A DNA stretch of 64,000 nucleotides from Gorsachius magnificus (GCA_034008185.1 CM067081.1:107765265-107829264), one strand, 5' to 3'. Counted from the first letter of the stretch, positions 47,601-62,163 are shown. Numbers and translations are program-made. Notes: a model not told the origin generated them from the letters alone.

Positions 47601-49767
47601 ACAGGTTTAACAATGGCTGGTTCAATAAAGTCAAAGACCACAATTATGCCAATGCACTACTGGACAAAAAAAAAAAAAAAATAACACTAGCTATTGACAT
47701 AGGTGCATGTATGACAAGGGAAACCTCCCGCCACCCCCATACCCCTTTTATTAAACTTGTGTGTATAATTGACCATATTTACCTAAAAAACTCCAGAGGA
47801 GGGGGAGAAAACAGCAAATATTAAGGCACAGTAATACGTTTTACAAGTTAGGCTCAAAGTTTTCACACTAAGGTGATCTTTGATATAGATATAAATGAAT
47901 TTAGATGTTCCATATCAAGCAGTTCCCACCCAGGTTTAATAAATATTCAATTAAAAAAAAAAAAAATTTTAAACCTTTTAATTCCCGGGGAAGGGGTGGG
48001 GAAATGTAGAAGCAGTGTCAAAAGTAGTAAATTAATAAAAAGCAAATAAAGTCTATATGGTTTAAACAAAACCTTATTCATAAAGAAGGTCTTTCTCTCA
48101 CACAGAAAGTTTAATTCATCATCCAGTTTACTATATTTTACAGCATCAATTAGAGAAAAGGGATTCTCTTCCTCTCCAAAGTTAGCAATACGTCTTCACA
48201 GTAAAAGAAAATCTATTAGGCCATTTGCTAACTTGATGAGAGATGCATAAAAGTAAATCAGCACAACTGAAAGAAAATCAGCATGTGAGAAAGAAAAAAA
48301 CAATTTCTTTGTTATGAAAACTCATTCAGTTTCCAATGATTAGATGATGGCAGTCCTATTTTTCTAGCTTAGTGCAGTTTAGCTAAGCTGTGACTGTGGG
48401 AAGGAGGAATGGGGCAGGGGGATGTTGATTCCCATCCACCTCCAGTCTTTTCTCTTTCCAATGAAGGACTACATAAATTGTGGGCTGTGGGTGGGTGATA
48501 GGAGAGATAAAGTAAACCACCAAAAAGCAGAATTAAGAAATATGTAAAGAAATTATTTTAAAATCTCTTTTTCTATTAATTACTGCTAAAGATAATATGT
48601 AACTGGACTCTATACTTGGGCTACACAGATCTACCTAGCTGTAACTGGATTTTGAGTGTTATTAATATGCATTTTTTAATTGTTTCTACCTTAAGAAAAG
48701 GAAACAAGTTCCAAGGATATATATGTCCTTTTAGAAATATTTTACTGCGGCCACTATGTAAATATTTTATGCTTACAGATTTTTCCTGTGCATTTAAAAT
48801 TGCCCTTTGGCATTTTTTTTTTTTTCAGCTTCTGTAGGCACCTAAGAACCTACATCATACAAACAGGGCAGATCCTCATAGACCATTGTTTACTGGTACT
48901 TGAATATTAACACGACATAAGCATCCCTGTAAGGAGAATAGATTGGGTTTGAAAACATGGTGTCTGTGCTATGATAGTTTTGAACCTAGTCTGTCCTTAG
49001 ATGTTCTTATTCAGAAGTCTGCTATTACAATTATATGGATTTGGTTAAATAGGTGACAATTTCAGATTTTATGCTGTGACTGTTTACAGACATTCCCCAA
49101 GTAGCTTTAAAAAATGGTCTCGAGTTTTTCACAGTGAAAGACCTATTCAGAGTTTCAAATTTGGGTTGTTTATCCACATCCCATTGTCTTCTCCCCTGTC
49201 TTCACCATATTCATTTGCTAACAAGCCTGGTGATAACGCCAAGTGAATAAGATCCAAAACGATAAATTTTCAGAAGAGTTTATCAAGAAGATTCACTTAG
49301 TCCAGTTGAAAACTCAAGTTACATGCACCAGCATAATGGCACAAAATCAGACACAGGAATTTTATAAAAAGTAACAAAGCACATTTGCATTTACATTTCA
49401 AATATACTCCATAGAATTTCCTATTTGAAAGTCTTCATTCCCAGCTTCAAATCACAGTTCTTAAAGCCCCTCAAGAGGCAAGAACCTACTAGAAAGCTTG
49501 AAAGCAAGCAAAAAACCCAATTAAATGCTGGTAGGTATACTTTCAGCAAAGGAAGATGCCTGTATCTCATCAACAACTGCAAAATCAATAGGACATAAGG
49601 GCAGGAGCTTCCACAACCTAACCCTTTCAACTACATTAAGAACAAACTTGTCACCTCTACTCAGGATTTCGCTGGCCAATTAAAATCTCAATTACGTTTA
49701 TGGAGTATCTGCTTCTATCTTCTGTTGGTAGTTAGTGTGGGTTCCTCTGGGAAAGCAAGGGAAAAGA
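44698..49767. other. Intergenic, nothing recognised
   Basis: AT-rich with A runs near 47667-47682 and 47952-47966. No gene or nameable repeat is seen. Confidence 0.5.
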
Positions 49768-51926
49768 GAATCAAAGCATCATTAAAGTTGGCAAAAACCT
49801 CCAAGATTATCAAGTCTAACTGTCAACCCAATACCACCATGCCTACTAAACCATGTCCCAAAGTGCTATGTGTATACATTTTTTGAACATCTCCAGGGAT
49901 GGTGACTCCACCACCTCTCAAGGAAGCCTGTTCCAATACTTGACCAGTCCTTCAGTAAAGAAATTTTTCCTAATACCCAATCAAAATCTCCCCTGACACA
50001 ACCTGAGGCCATTTTCTATTGCTAGTTACTTGGGAGAAGAGACCAACACCCACCTCACTACAGCCTCCTTTCAGGTAGTTGTAGAGAGTGACAAGGTCTC
50101 CCCTCAGTGTCCTTTTTTCTAGGCTAAACAACCCCAGTTCCCTCAGCTGCTCCTCATAAGACTTGTGATCTAGACCCTTCACCAGTGTTTTTGCCCTTTT
50201 CTGAACATGCTGCAGCATGTCAGTGTCTTCCTTGTAGTGAGGGGCTCAAAACTGAACACAGTATTCAAGGTGGGGCCTCACCAGTGTACAGGGGCACAAT
50301 CACTCCCCTGCTCCTGCTGACCACACTATTCCCGATACAAGCCAGGATGCTGTTGGCCTTCTTGGCCACTTGGCCACACTGCTGGCTCATGTTTAGCCAG
50401 CTGTTGGCCAACACCCACACGTCCTTTTCTGCCAGGCAGTTTTCCAGCCACTCTTCCCCAAGCCTGTAGCATTGCATGGGATTGTTGTGACCCAAGTGCA
50501 GGACCCAGCACCTGGCCTTGTTTAACCTTATAAAATTGACCTTGGCCCATCAATCCAGCCTGTCCAGATCCCTCTGCAGAGCCTCCCTACCCCTAAGTGG
50601 ATTGACACTCCCACACAATTTGGTGTCATCTGCAAACTTACTCGATCCCTTCATCCAGATCATGGATGAAGAAATAAAACAAGACTGGCCCCAGAACTGA
50701 ACCCTGGGGAACACCACTTGTAACTGGCCCCCAACTGGATTTAACTCCATTGACCACAACTCTCTGGGCTCAGCCACCAAGACAAATTTTTACCCAGCAA
50801 AGAGTACGCCTGTCTAAGCCATGAGCTGCCAGCTTCTGTAGGAGAATGCCATGGGAGACAGTGTCAAAGGTTTTACTAAAGTCCATGGTCATAATATCCA
50901 CGGCCTTTCCCTCATCCACTAGGTGAGTCACCTGGTCATAGAAGATCAGATGAGTAAAGCAGGACCTGCCTTTCATGAACCCATGCTGTCTGAGCCTGAT
51001 CCGTTGGCTGTCCTTCACATGCCTGGGGAGCACACTCAAGATGAACCTCTTCATAATCTTCCCCAGTACCAAGGTCAGGCTGACAGGCCTGTAGTTCTCT
51101 GGATCCTCCCTCCAGCCCTTCTTGTAGATGGGCACCACACTAGCAAACCTACAGTTGTCTAGGTCCTCCCCCGTTAACCAGTACTGCTGATAAATTATGA
51201 GAGTGGCTTGGCAAGCTTCTCTGCCAGCTCCCTTAGTACTCTTAGGTGGATCCCATCTGGCCCCATAGACTTGTGAGTGTCCAGGTGGTATAGCAGGTCA
51301 TTAACTGCTTCCTCCTGGACTATGAGGGGCTAATTGTGCTCTTTGTCCCCGTCTTCCAGGTCAGGGGGCTGAATAACCTGGGGATAACTGGTCTGATTAT
51401 TAAAGACTGAGGAAAAGAAGTCATTAAATACCTCAGCCTTTTCCTCATCCTTGGTGGCAATGTTTCCCTCCCCTATCCAATAAAGGATGGGGATTCTCCT
51501 TGACTGTCTTTTTGCTGTTAATGTATTTTCAAAAACATTTTTTATTATCTCTTACAACAGTGGCCAGGTTGAGCTCTAGCTGGGCTTTTGCCTTTCTAGT
51601 TTTCTTTCTGCATGACTGAATGAGATCCCTGTACTCAATAAGAGTAGCCTGCCCCTTCTTCCAAAAGAGGTAAACTCTCCTTTTCTTCCTGAGTCCCAGC
51701 AAAAGCTCCCTGTTTAGCCAGGCCAGTTGTCTTCCCTGCCAGTGTGTCTTACGGCACGTAGGGACAACCTACTCCTGCGCATTTAAGACTTCCTTCCTGA
51801 AGAATGCCCAGCCTTCCTGGTCCCCTTTGCCCTTCAGGGCTGTCTCCCAAGGGACTCTCTCAACCAGTGTCCTGAACAGGCCAAAGTCTGCCCTCCAGAA
51901 GTCCATGGTAGTAGTTTTGCTGAATA
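49768..51926 (-). mobile_element. CR1 LINE, 5'-truncated, with RT core
   Basis: Reading leftward from about 51926, the insert covers the region between endonuclease and RT, the RT core and the 3' UTR, ending with the reverse of AATGATGCTTTGATTCT at about 49770. Translated pieces show typical CR1 ORF2 motifs: NYRPVSLTLVLGKIMKR and RQHGFMKGRSCF (50770-51138 frame), MDFSKTFDTVSHGILLQKL, an intact FADD catalytic motif at 50636-50625 (within [12 protein letters not shown]), GEEWLENCLAEKD, and [23 protein letters not shown] close to the 3' end. At least three frame breaks separate these pieces, so no full ORF2 remains. It appears to belong to the same broad lineage as the copy at 16.3-17.1 kb. Confidence 0.93.
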
Positions 51927-52425
51927 TGGGGCAAATGAAAGAGGCCCAGAAGATATGAAAGACACGTGACCCTAGCAGCTGTAAGATCTGTAAGGAAGGG
52001 ACATGTCAGATGCAGTACCTTTGCTTCAAAGTATGTTCCCCTCCCCAAAGTCCCATTATAGCTCCGTGTCTTCATATCATCACAAAAAATGCAAGTAGCA
52101 TAAAAGCTATCAGATTTTAAGGCCCCCAAAGTAGGATTTCAGTATGTCATCATCACTATGCAAAATACACACATCAGTCAACAAAAATTCTGCCTAAGAG
52201 TTAATTAACAAAGCCCTGTTAAGTTCTTTCTGAGTTAATTGCAAAGAACTGGGGGGTTTTTAAACACCAGTGACCCAGGAGGTTATGAATTATAACTCTT
52301 GCTTCAGTTTGGAAAACACATGTGAACAGAACTTATATATAGGCTGGGGAGCTGGGAGACAATGTCATCTCACTTCTACATCTCAACCTGGTCTCACCCC
52401 ACTACCTGGGGTTGTTCAAATTTGC
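51927..52425. other. Intergenic, nothing recognised
   Basis: About 500 bases between the CR1 insert and the possible L2 tail. No feature is recognised. Confidence 0.45.
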
Positions 52426-52560
52426 ATTTGATTGTAAACTCTTCTGTGTAAGGACTGAAACTTTGCTTGGGTCTTGGAAAATACTTAAGATGCTGTGTGT
52501 GCTATTGGATAAGCCATACAACAAAGTCATAATTCATGTAATACTGATAAGAGTAACATT
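52426..52560 (+). repeat. Possible L2-type LINE 3' tail
   Basis: GATTGTAAACTCTTCTGTGTAAGGACTG, followed by CTTTGCTTGGGTCTTGG and later GTGCTATTGG, resembles the tgtaagctcc...gggcaggga...gtct segment near the 3' end of L2-type LINEs. Short and diverged. Confidence 0.35.
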
Positions 52561-55500
52561 GCATGCATTTTTAAAAACATTCTGATTGTTCTTGGCTTTT
52601 GCAACTTATTAACAGAAACTTAGGTGCCTGCAGTTAATTTTTTTCTCATTAACAGAGCAATTCACACAATGTTAAAGTGTATAAATATTTAAAATACTTT
52701 AAACTCTGTATAGAAAAAATATAAATAAAGTTATAGGAAAAGCAATCATGGAGTTAATAATCTTTCAAACAGCTTAATGAATATATAGGTTGTGGATAAA
52801 AATGGAAAGTAAAAGCTAGAAAATAATTAATCATACATTTAATTCTGTTCCCTTCTAATAATATTTGAATGAAATATGTCATAGTCTTTATGGTAAAACT
52901 TAAAGATTAATTAAAATTTAAAAATTTATGCAAAGTGTAGCTTCTCAGAAAGTTCCATGGTAAGGTTAACACTTATGAGAAGACAAACTGAATCATTTAT
53001 CCTGTTATTTCAATAATACCGAAAAATTTTGTTTCAATTAATTAAAATTTCATTTAAGCTCTAGCTTTTATTTGCTTATAATTTAATATTTATATTTAAT
53101 TATTAATGAATACAAATTTCTTATAAAGTGCTAAACTCATTGAATGAAAGTCTTCTGGCTTGTCTGGGACTCCTGAAATTGGATTTAGAGGTATTTTTCC
53201 AACTGAAGCCTTGGGATCTTAGCATTAGCTGTGACTTAAGGGGATAACAAGATAATAAGGAGAAAGTATGGAGCGGTATAATAGAGGTATCATTAACGAG
53301 AAAGTACAATTAATGTATCATTAAAATCAAGGACATTATAGCATAGAGTTAGCTATTTAATCAATGAGTATCAAGGAGTTTAAAGGAGTTTTGTTCAAAG
53401 AAAAGAAGCCAGTTGGGAACTATACCCTAAGATAATTTATGGGAGCAAGTAATAACGAGTCCAGCCAAAAAAGAAAAAAAGTAATGGTCACACATTTAAA
53501 TTATTCAGACCAGTTCCCCTGGTTGTCTACACTTAAATGTAAGTCAAATGAACAATTCACAGGAGCTAGTGTGCACAGTTAGTCTCAATAATCCAAGGAC
53601 TTTTTCCTGGAAAGTCAGGAATTTTGGAATCTCCAGATTATTTTATTTGCCTGACTCAGCTCAGTGATAAATACTGCGATTCAACCAACAATGACCTAAC
53701 AAGCCAGTTTTAAGTTTGTAATTTAAAATAGAAATTTCAAAGAACAACAGAAACAATGCCAAATCCAAAGTATTTTGAAGATTCATTGTCATTTGATAGG
53801 ACATCCTTAAATTTCAGAATAGAAAAATGAGTATTTTTTTAAAAACACCAAAATGTTTTGCCCAGTATTAGTGTAATACTTAGCTTGATTGCTTTCACGG
53901 ATAGAGCATACCTTGATATGTTTTGGATTGAGAAATAAGAAAAGAAAGAGAAAATTCTAGCTAGTGATTTAATTCAAGCATTAAGGTAATACGGTGCTGG
54001 GAATATTGTATATACCTAGATATGCTATTATCACTACATCAAAAAGTGTCTTCTGCCAAGGAAGGTTGGGCTCCCTGAAAAGCATTTCTGATGGATCAAC
54101 AGATGATAACATTTGAATTACATGAAACACATCATTCTTAGGAGATGTAAAATCAATATTTTCTCTGTGATTTCAGCCTCTGCTGGCTCAAGAAGTAACA
54201 CACTGGAGTCCATAGTTCTACACTAAAATTTAATTTGTCTCACTATATCTGGGGCTTAAACTTCAACCACATAGTTAATGATGCATCATATCACTAATCA
54301 TTTCTTCTATGAAATGGCAAACAGTAGTTAAAAAAATATGACATAAGAATTGCTTATGAGGTTAAGAAGAAAACTGTTTTGAGACCTTGGCAGTTTCCCT
54401 ATAATTCCTCCTTTGCAATGGAATTTGGAGGTTTCTGTCTGGGCATCACAACTGGCAAATATTGTACTTAATTAATTTGACAGTAACAGTTTTGGCAACA
54501 TTCTCAATTCAAATAAGCAAAAAGCTCCTTCACATTTCAAAGACATGCACAATGCAGCCTTGTGATAAGAATATTACATCCTTTTCTCATCTGTTCTGGT
54601 TTGTCCCTGTGGGACAAGTGCAGAAGTTTGGAGAAATCTGCTGCTTTGTCCAAGTGCTTTACTTTTTTTGCTTTCAATCACTACATGGAGACAGAAGCTG
54701 TTTTCACCCATATTAGCAGCCAGCCTAAAGAAGTTATATTTGACCTTTTCTAACTGTTACCATGTTCTTGGAAAAATCAGAATTATTTTCTTTGTACTAT
54801 GTATTTATTTAAAGTAGTACAGTGATACTAAAGTATTGCAGGAACGTTTAATATATTTTATTACTCAGAAACAACATTCAGCACAACAGCATATAACAAC
54901 TTTATCTTAGCCCTAACTCAAAAAAATAAAATGGAGATGTTTCTTCAAGTATAGAGGACAAGGATGACTTAAGAGTTCTTGGCTTGGTTCTCAAGCACAA
55001 TGACTTCATTTTTGTACCTGTTACTCTTTTAAGCCTGGTGTCACAGGGCAAAGCAGTTACCCACTGTAGTGGCAGGCATGGATTAAAGTTCTAGAGACAA
55101 GGAAATTGCTTGTTACTTTTATAATCTGAATCTTGAGTATTAAATTCTATAGAAGTAAAAAAAAAAAAAAAAAAAAAAAAGAAACCTGTTGTGCACACAG
55201 GCAGTGGGTCCAGATCTAAACTTCCTCTTTATAACCCCCTCCATGGAGCATTTGCCAGAGCAGTACCAAGTGCACATGTTGACAGGAAGGTATCTGGTCA
55301 TCCTAGTTGCAGTATCTCTTTACATCATTACAGCTGAGAAAAATCACTGCCCTGATAAGGCAGAACAATAGATAAGGCAGTTGGTTGTGAATAGGTAGCT
55401 ATGCCCTGTCTTCAGACAAAATTGGAAGGAAACCAAATGTAACCTTTGAAAGGCCATCCAATAGCCATAAGAAAGTGGACTGGTGCATAAATGACCTTTT

Positions 55501-57275
55501 CTAAAAACAAAGGCATTGTGACAGTTGTAAGCAATTGTTACTTTTAAAAAGCTGAAAAAAATCTATGGAAGAAGACTTAATGCATGATTTTAATTATACT
55601 ATTACGTTATCTGCTTGGGGCAGAATTCTGTTCTGCCATTTTTATTCGTGATGTACTGATAACAATGTTATTGAGCTTGGCCTCTTCCTTTCATTTTCAG
55701 AAAGCTTATTCCCTGCACATACTTTAATGAGAGAAAAGCTGACCTGTTTGAAAAACCCAGCTTGATAGTTATCATGTTGACAGATGGTATTAATTTGTGG
55801 TAATATTATACTGTACTGTTACTAGTAATTGACACTAGAACTGGAGCTTTTGGTTAGCAAAGTGCATTAGGTGTACCATAGAAACCAAGCTTATGATTAC
55901 TGAAATAAAGCTCACTTAGGAAAATACTTTAAATAAAATTTACTTTCTAAAAAATCAGGTTAATAACTAGTCTTGTCAGTAGTCAGAATGACTATATTTT
56001 ACAGATATAATTGTAAGAAAGTGAAAAACTTTTCAGATTAAGTATTAATCTCTAACAGTTATTCAGCTAATATATTTATATGATAAAGCAACAAAGGTAA
56101 TTCACTGTGGATGATAGATATAAATGGCAAGTCACCAAATACCTTCAGCTTTCCGTCTTTTATAAACACAGGTGGTAAAAATAACAACCGACCACTATGA
56201 AAATCATTGGTAGGATTGGAATTCCATGTAATACCTGCTCATGAAAACCTGAATAGTAATAGTGAACAAACGCATACTAGTATACATTTAGATTCAAAGA
56301 ATAAACAAAACTTTTAAAATTAATAAGATTTCTTAAGAATATTATTATTGACTTAATAATATTTTACACTATGAAGTTATTCAAATGCATGTAGTTAGTG
56401 AAGTGGGCTCAACTTAATTTAGCATTTTTTTTCCCTTATCTTCTTGAGTATTGATATATTTTCAAGATTACAGACCTTTAGATTATTCTTTTTTTAAATT
56501 CTCTACTGTTCCTCTCCCTTCCCAGATGTGCAAATGTGTAAATTATTTGCAATAATTTATAGTCATTGAAATTTTCTTATGGTCCCAAAGACTTCTGTGA
56601 TATTACAGTGCTAATATGGTAATACTCAATCATTGCCACTCTAGACATATTTCTGTAGTTACTTGTCTTCTCTCTACAGTGCACACAAGATATGAAAGAC
56701 CTCAGTAGTAGTGCATACTGTGACTAATCTGTCCTAATTGGACTAAAGAAAGTCTCTTATAGTTCCTGTGTAAAATATAAGGATTCTTAGACAAAAGCAA
56801 TTTGTCTGTGGTATGGCATTTTTCACTGTGTCATTACCTAACCAAAAAAAGATTTTATATTGTCATTTGAAATTTACTGTTTTATTTCTCTATTTTCTGA
56901 TAAAACATTTTGTGTATTTATTTACATTTGTATATGTTTTATATATATTATATTGTATATATTTATATATTTTCCTCTTTTATCCGTTGCCCACTGTGGT
57001 ATGTGTTCCATCAGACTGTAATGATGGCTTTAGGAAAGGCTCTTAAAAGCATGCTGGAACTTCTTTGACAGCTGGGTCTTTTATTGGGAGAAATAAGGAA
57101 AAAACATTATTAATGCTTGTAATCTAAGATATTTTGATTTCTTCCAGTGCAGAACTAGACCTGTACAGAAGAGGATGGTGTATCAGAAATAGAATAAACA
57201 CTCCAAGAAAGAAAAAAAAAAAACAGATGGGAAATGTTTTGTTTCAACCACTGCTAATCTACATCTTACAAGAAG

Positions 57276-57276
<1 letters not shown>
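52561..57276. other. Intergenic; contains a 24-base A run
   Basis: Very AT-rich, especially 52.6-53.1 kb. A run of 24 A at 55157-55180 is the main low-complexity feature; a TA-rich patch lies at 56930-56975. No gene is recognised. Confidence 0.5.
55157..55180 (+). repeat. Poly(A) tract, 24 bases
   Basis: An uninterrupted A run. No source gene or retroposed sequence is evident immediately upstream, so I treat it as a simple repeat. Confidence 0.9.

Positions 57277-57312
<36 letters not shown>
57277..57312 (+). repeat. (GATA)9 microsatellite
   Basis: Nine perfect GATA units, 36 bases. Likely length-polymorphic. Confidence 0.97.
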
Positions 57313-60300
57313 TTTGAAGACACTAACATTTCTAATTCATGTTTCAATCAGCAGGGTTAGCAATAATAATCAAAAGTAGAATGGTGAGAATGTAAAAGTC
57401 AGATTAAGTGAGAAATACTAAAGAAATAAAGAAACATATGTAAGAAAGAAAGGGGCGGTTGCAGCAGTTAAAGTTCTGTCATAGGCTTTCTATTAGGACA
57501 GAAGTATAACTATAATTGTGTATAACCAGGAATTAATTAGGAAGACCCTAAAAATACTTGAGAAAGTGTGGAAAAAATGAAACAAACTAAGGTAGGAAGA
57601 GGTAGGAAAAAGAAGGAGAGATACTGCATGCATGAATGATGGTAGTGATAAATAAAGTATGAGTGAAAAACAGGATATGAAAGAAACAAAATTATTGCTT
57701 TTATCTCATCTATTTCTTCTTTAGTGGCTGAGCAATAAAGACAAAATAAAAGAACTACCATAAGAAGTCCTATTTTCTTAAGTATAGCTTTCTTTTATTC
57801 TTGCTTACTGAAAATCCATTTAATTTAAAATATGTATGAAGAAAAGGGAAAAGCTGTTAGTCTAAAGCTGTGCATAGCAAGGTTCAATTTAAAATACGTT
57901 TTTTATGGCCAAGTTCCAAAGAGCAGTCGAATGGGATTTACAATGCCAGTGTTGACAGGATCTTAAGCGTAACAGCATTACATAGCTGCCACCATAACTT
58001 TCAGATAGAGATGGCTACAGTAAGTTGTAGGCTACAATTAAAGCTCATTCATTACTGCTTTCTTCTCAACACTGAAAAGGTTAAGGACTCAGGGATCTCA
58101 AAGCCACTAAATTTTCTTACTGGTTTAGAACATCCATATATACCACAGAAATGTTCAAGCGATTTTTCTTTTTTCTTTTTTTGAGGGGTGAAATTTTTCT
58201 AGTAGAAAGAGGTGAAGGACAGAAAAAGGGGAAACATAGCTAAATGCAACACACTTGGCTTTTATTTAGCCAAAAGACCTTGTCTAGGTTTTGCTGTATA
58301 TCTGTTCTACAGATACTTTTTCTATTCTTTTTTTTTTAAACCCAACCCCAGTAAAGTGCTTACACTTTTCTTTTTTTTCCCAAAATGTAGAGAAGCCAGA
58401 AATACCTGCCTATTTTCTATTTAGAAATCTGAGCTGATAAAAAGGCAAGTAAAATGTTGAATTAGAACTTACCCTGAACATCACCAGCTTCTGTCTGAGA
58501 AGTACCATTTCAGCTGGCTGATAGTCATACACTCAACAGAATCTGAATTCCCATCAGCTGACTAAGTAAGAATTTAATAATGCATTACGCAAGCTAAGAA
58601 AACATTAGCTGGATATTTCAAGGAGATAGAGTTACGCTATTTCATTGGATTCTGACAATGAATCATCACTTCATATTACATGTTGCTGGGTGCATATGTA
58701 GTTGATAGTAATCTGAATCTGGAAAGAAATGCTTCAGGCCATTCTAGCATAAGCCTTACAACATGAAAAATAGGTCAGCTGTAAATTTTCAATTATGATT
58801 TTGGTTTGGCAAGAGACACTATGTCAATCTGAATATTGATTTTAGAATTTTATCAGCTTATTATTGCCAAGTAAAGCAATGTTATATTTTTCCACGCCCA
58901 GTGCTGAATTTTCACTTCAGATAATAGGCTGTTAGGGTAAAACACTCTTAGGAAAAGCTAGTCAGTGTCATGTCTGTACCAAGATTACTCATTAGCACTA
59001 GAGCCCAGAACAAGCAGCAATCTTGCTGCCCTCAGGACACAATGTAGAAAACACATAGTTTTTCTGACATATTTTTCCTTCATATCATTAAATAAATATA
59101 AACAAAAATTACTTTCTGTCTGCTCAAGGGTAGGAAGGAAAAAAAAAAGAAGACTACAACTGCTAATGGATTTAAAACATCCTAGTGATAGGCAAGATAT
59201 CAATGGCACGCTAATTTGTCAAAGGGAATAAATAGGGAATTGGTAAAACCAGAGCTTATGCACCCCCTCACACTGGCCATCCACTCAGTGCTACACTAGG
59301 GAAGGCTTCTTCAGTCCATCCTACTGTCCCATCTCTTATAAATACTCTGATGATATATTTTTATTGCTTTATTTTTATTGGAGTCTTTGGATAAGACAGT
59401 TTCCTAAAAGCTGTTGTTCTAGAAAACTCAGTCAGAAGATACTTCAGGCTTCCAGTGTTCTGTTTTTCTAGAGGTAGGCTTGAGCAACGCTGTCTATCTC
59501 ATAGGAGGTGAGCAGCCACAGTTGAAGGAAATTCAGGAAAATAGGTTTTGTTAAGTAAATAATATAAGAGGTTTTGGAGCAGAGATTATTTATGATTATA
59601 TTTGGGTTGAAAAGTATTATAAAAATGAGCTATAAAATGTGGAAATACTTGAGAAAGTACCAAATTATGATTAAAAAAATGCCATATTAGTTCTGCAAGA
59701 CACAGCTTCACTTTACTATGCATGTCAGAAAAAGGGCATTGTTATTATCAGGAGATAATATCCCTACAAAATTGTGGCCATCATTTTCCCTGACAGATAA
59801 GAATATCTATTGACACCAGGAACTGTATAGAAGTCAAGAAAACACTGGGGTTCCATCCTTGAGGTTACAAGAAAGTACCAAGTACTGTAAATATAGCAAT
59901 TATTATGATAATTTAATATTGATTATGTTCTTTGTGTACAGTACTTAATAATTTTATAAGTGTGCATATTATCACTGTGAAATTTATTTTAAATACTGTT
60001 ATACCCTGCCAGTCATTTTTTCCAATATTTTGAGGTTTGAAGAAAATGCAGAAAGAAAACAATAAAAAATTCTCATAGATTTAAAAATCAAGCAATGAAA
60101 TTACAGCGAATTTCTTCTTCAGCTGAAAAAAATGTAATTAGAAGTAACCAAGATGGGGAAAAAACAGAGACAAACACTCCACTTAACCTTCTATGAGGTT
60201 TTATGGTGCATCAAGTACTTCTCTGTTCGCAAAGCCAGTATGCAGCCAAAGATGATGTGACTGCTGAGAAGAACTTCAGCTTATGGCATGTATCTGTTGT

Positions 60301-62163
60301 TTGCACATCTCTAGATTTGTGCTCTTTCTGATTAGTGAAGTTTGTTTCCTAAACTTCTCAGTCATTTAGGGTAAATGTGCAACATACCAATCCGTGAAAG
60401 CAGACGAGCTCATGCATAAAAAAAACAGGTGATAAAAAATGAATAGGTTGCATTCCACATTACAAATACTGTAGTATCTACTGCAAGATATGAACAGACA
60501 AAATTTCAACTCACCGACAGAGAAGCCACAGAGTTACATATCAAATCCAAAGGGTTTTTCTATCTGACAGACTAAAAATGGTTACATAAATCATACCTAT
60601 TTTTTCTCTGAACTGCCGAGTGTAAATGTCTTTACAGAGAAATGCCTACATACTATTATTCCATACAATAGTTTTAGCAATTCACGTGTGTTTCCCATGG
60701 TTGTAGCACTATGTGTAACAGTGATTTAATGAAACTTCTCGTCTTCAGACAGAATAGCTGAATGGAGCTACTGCCATGTCTCTTTAATTGCACAGACTTG
60801 TAAATGTTGTACACCGTGTTATTCAAACCACTTGTAGCAAGCTACCTGTGAATGATCAGCTTTGCCAACAGGTATAAAGTAACAGGGATTTAATTGCTTT
60901 CGCCTTTGACATCCTTCACCCACAAGGGATGGCAACTGTTAACTTCATTTCAATTATAAGACAGAGCAGCTACTTAGCGGTCTTTCACCTGGAAAAGGAT
61001 CAAGACTGTAAGTGTTAATTAATCAAACTTTTGAAAGTTTCAGCCACTTTTGATTTGTTCTCCAACTCAGAAAGGTTCAAATGTTCTTCTGGAAGAGTCT
61101 GCAAGCCTCAGCGTCCGTAGTCGCTTTGTGGTTTCTGAAAATTGTGTCCAATCCACTAGTAATTAGAAGGTGACTGTTGAACTCCCTAGGGAGGTCAGAG
61201 GTGAGGAAAGCATTATTGGCTTCTGCTCCATGTATTTTATCCATTTTTGTGTAATGTACTAGGTCTTTGCAATTTCCTAAAAATTAGCCCTCACAACACA
61301 GAGTATCCCTATGATCTGTGGACTGAATTGGCTGTTAGGTGTCCTGAGCCCATCCTTGGTTGACCTATCATTTCTCCTACATGTTAGAGCAGACTGTCAG
61401 GATAGTCTTGCCATTTAGCCAACACCTTGTAACACCTATGGCATATGTTCTCCTTGTCACTAAGGACTGTAACTCTCTAGTGCAGCATTGCCATTGCTAG
61501 TAATGGGCTGTAAGCTCTGAACTGAGTTTGCAAGGCCTCAGCACTGAAGTTGTCAGTCCTGCTCTGTGTGAACTTTTATTGACCTGCTCACAGCTTCATT
61601 TTACTTGGTTTAGCTGTGACAGCAGTTACTCAAATTGACCATGTATCCATGGCTACTTTGTTCTACTTTTGTTTATCTTTGTGTGATACAACCACAGTTT
61701 TACATAGATAGAAGCAACAAGCAGTTACTCTGAGCAAAACAAGGTATTCACAACTAACACAGACATAGTGTAGGGAAACACAGCCCTGGTACGACAGGAG
61801 GCTGCCCAGAGGTGCACAGGTGTGGACAGTCAAAGATGGGAGGCAGGGTCGCCCTGGAGGCCCCATGGCTGTACACAGCTCAGTCACAGTCCCTTACAGA
61901 AATGCAAACCTGGACAAAATGGGGTTTCAGGGTGACAAATTCAATACAGAAATAGTATCGAACATATGTAAAAGGCACCCTATACAGTAAACTCAGATGT
62001 AATATGGAACTGCAGGCCAGTGAAGAAGAGGAAAGGTATAAAAGTGTGTTACCAAACATATAAAAAATAACCCAAAGTGGATCCTAGACCAAGGAAGAAG
62101 CAACAATCAACATCAGCATCATACCCCTGCCAGTAAAGGATTCCAGGTGCTGAGGAACCCCAT

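Noticed and set aside
50185..51162. Plus-strand ORFs over the CR1 at 50-51 kb
   Set aside because: Antisense to the CR1 ORF2 pieces, which run on the minus strand.
55157..55180. Poly(A) run as the tail of a processed pseudogene
   Set aside because: No cDNA-like sequence or target-site duplication is seen upstream of it.
61260..61330. Possible MIR tail near CCCTCACAACACAGAG
   Set aside because: The match is too short and lacks the CATTTTACAG and GCGCTTT segments.
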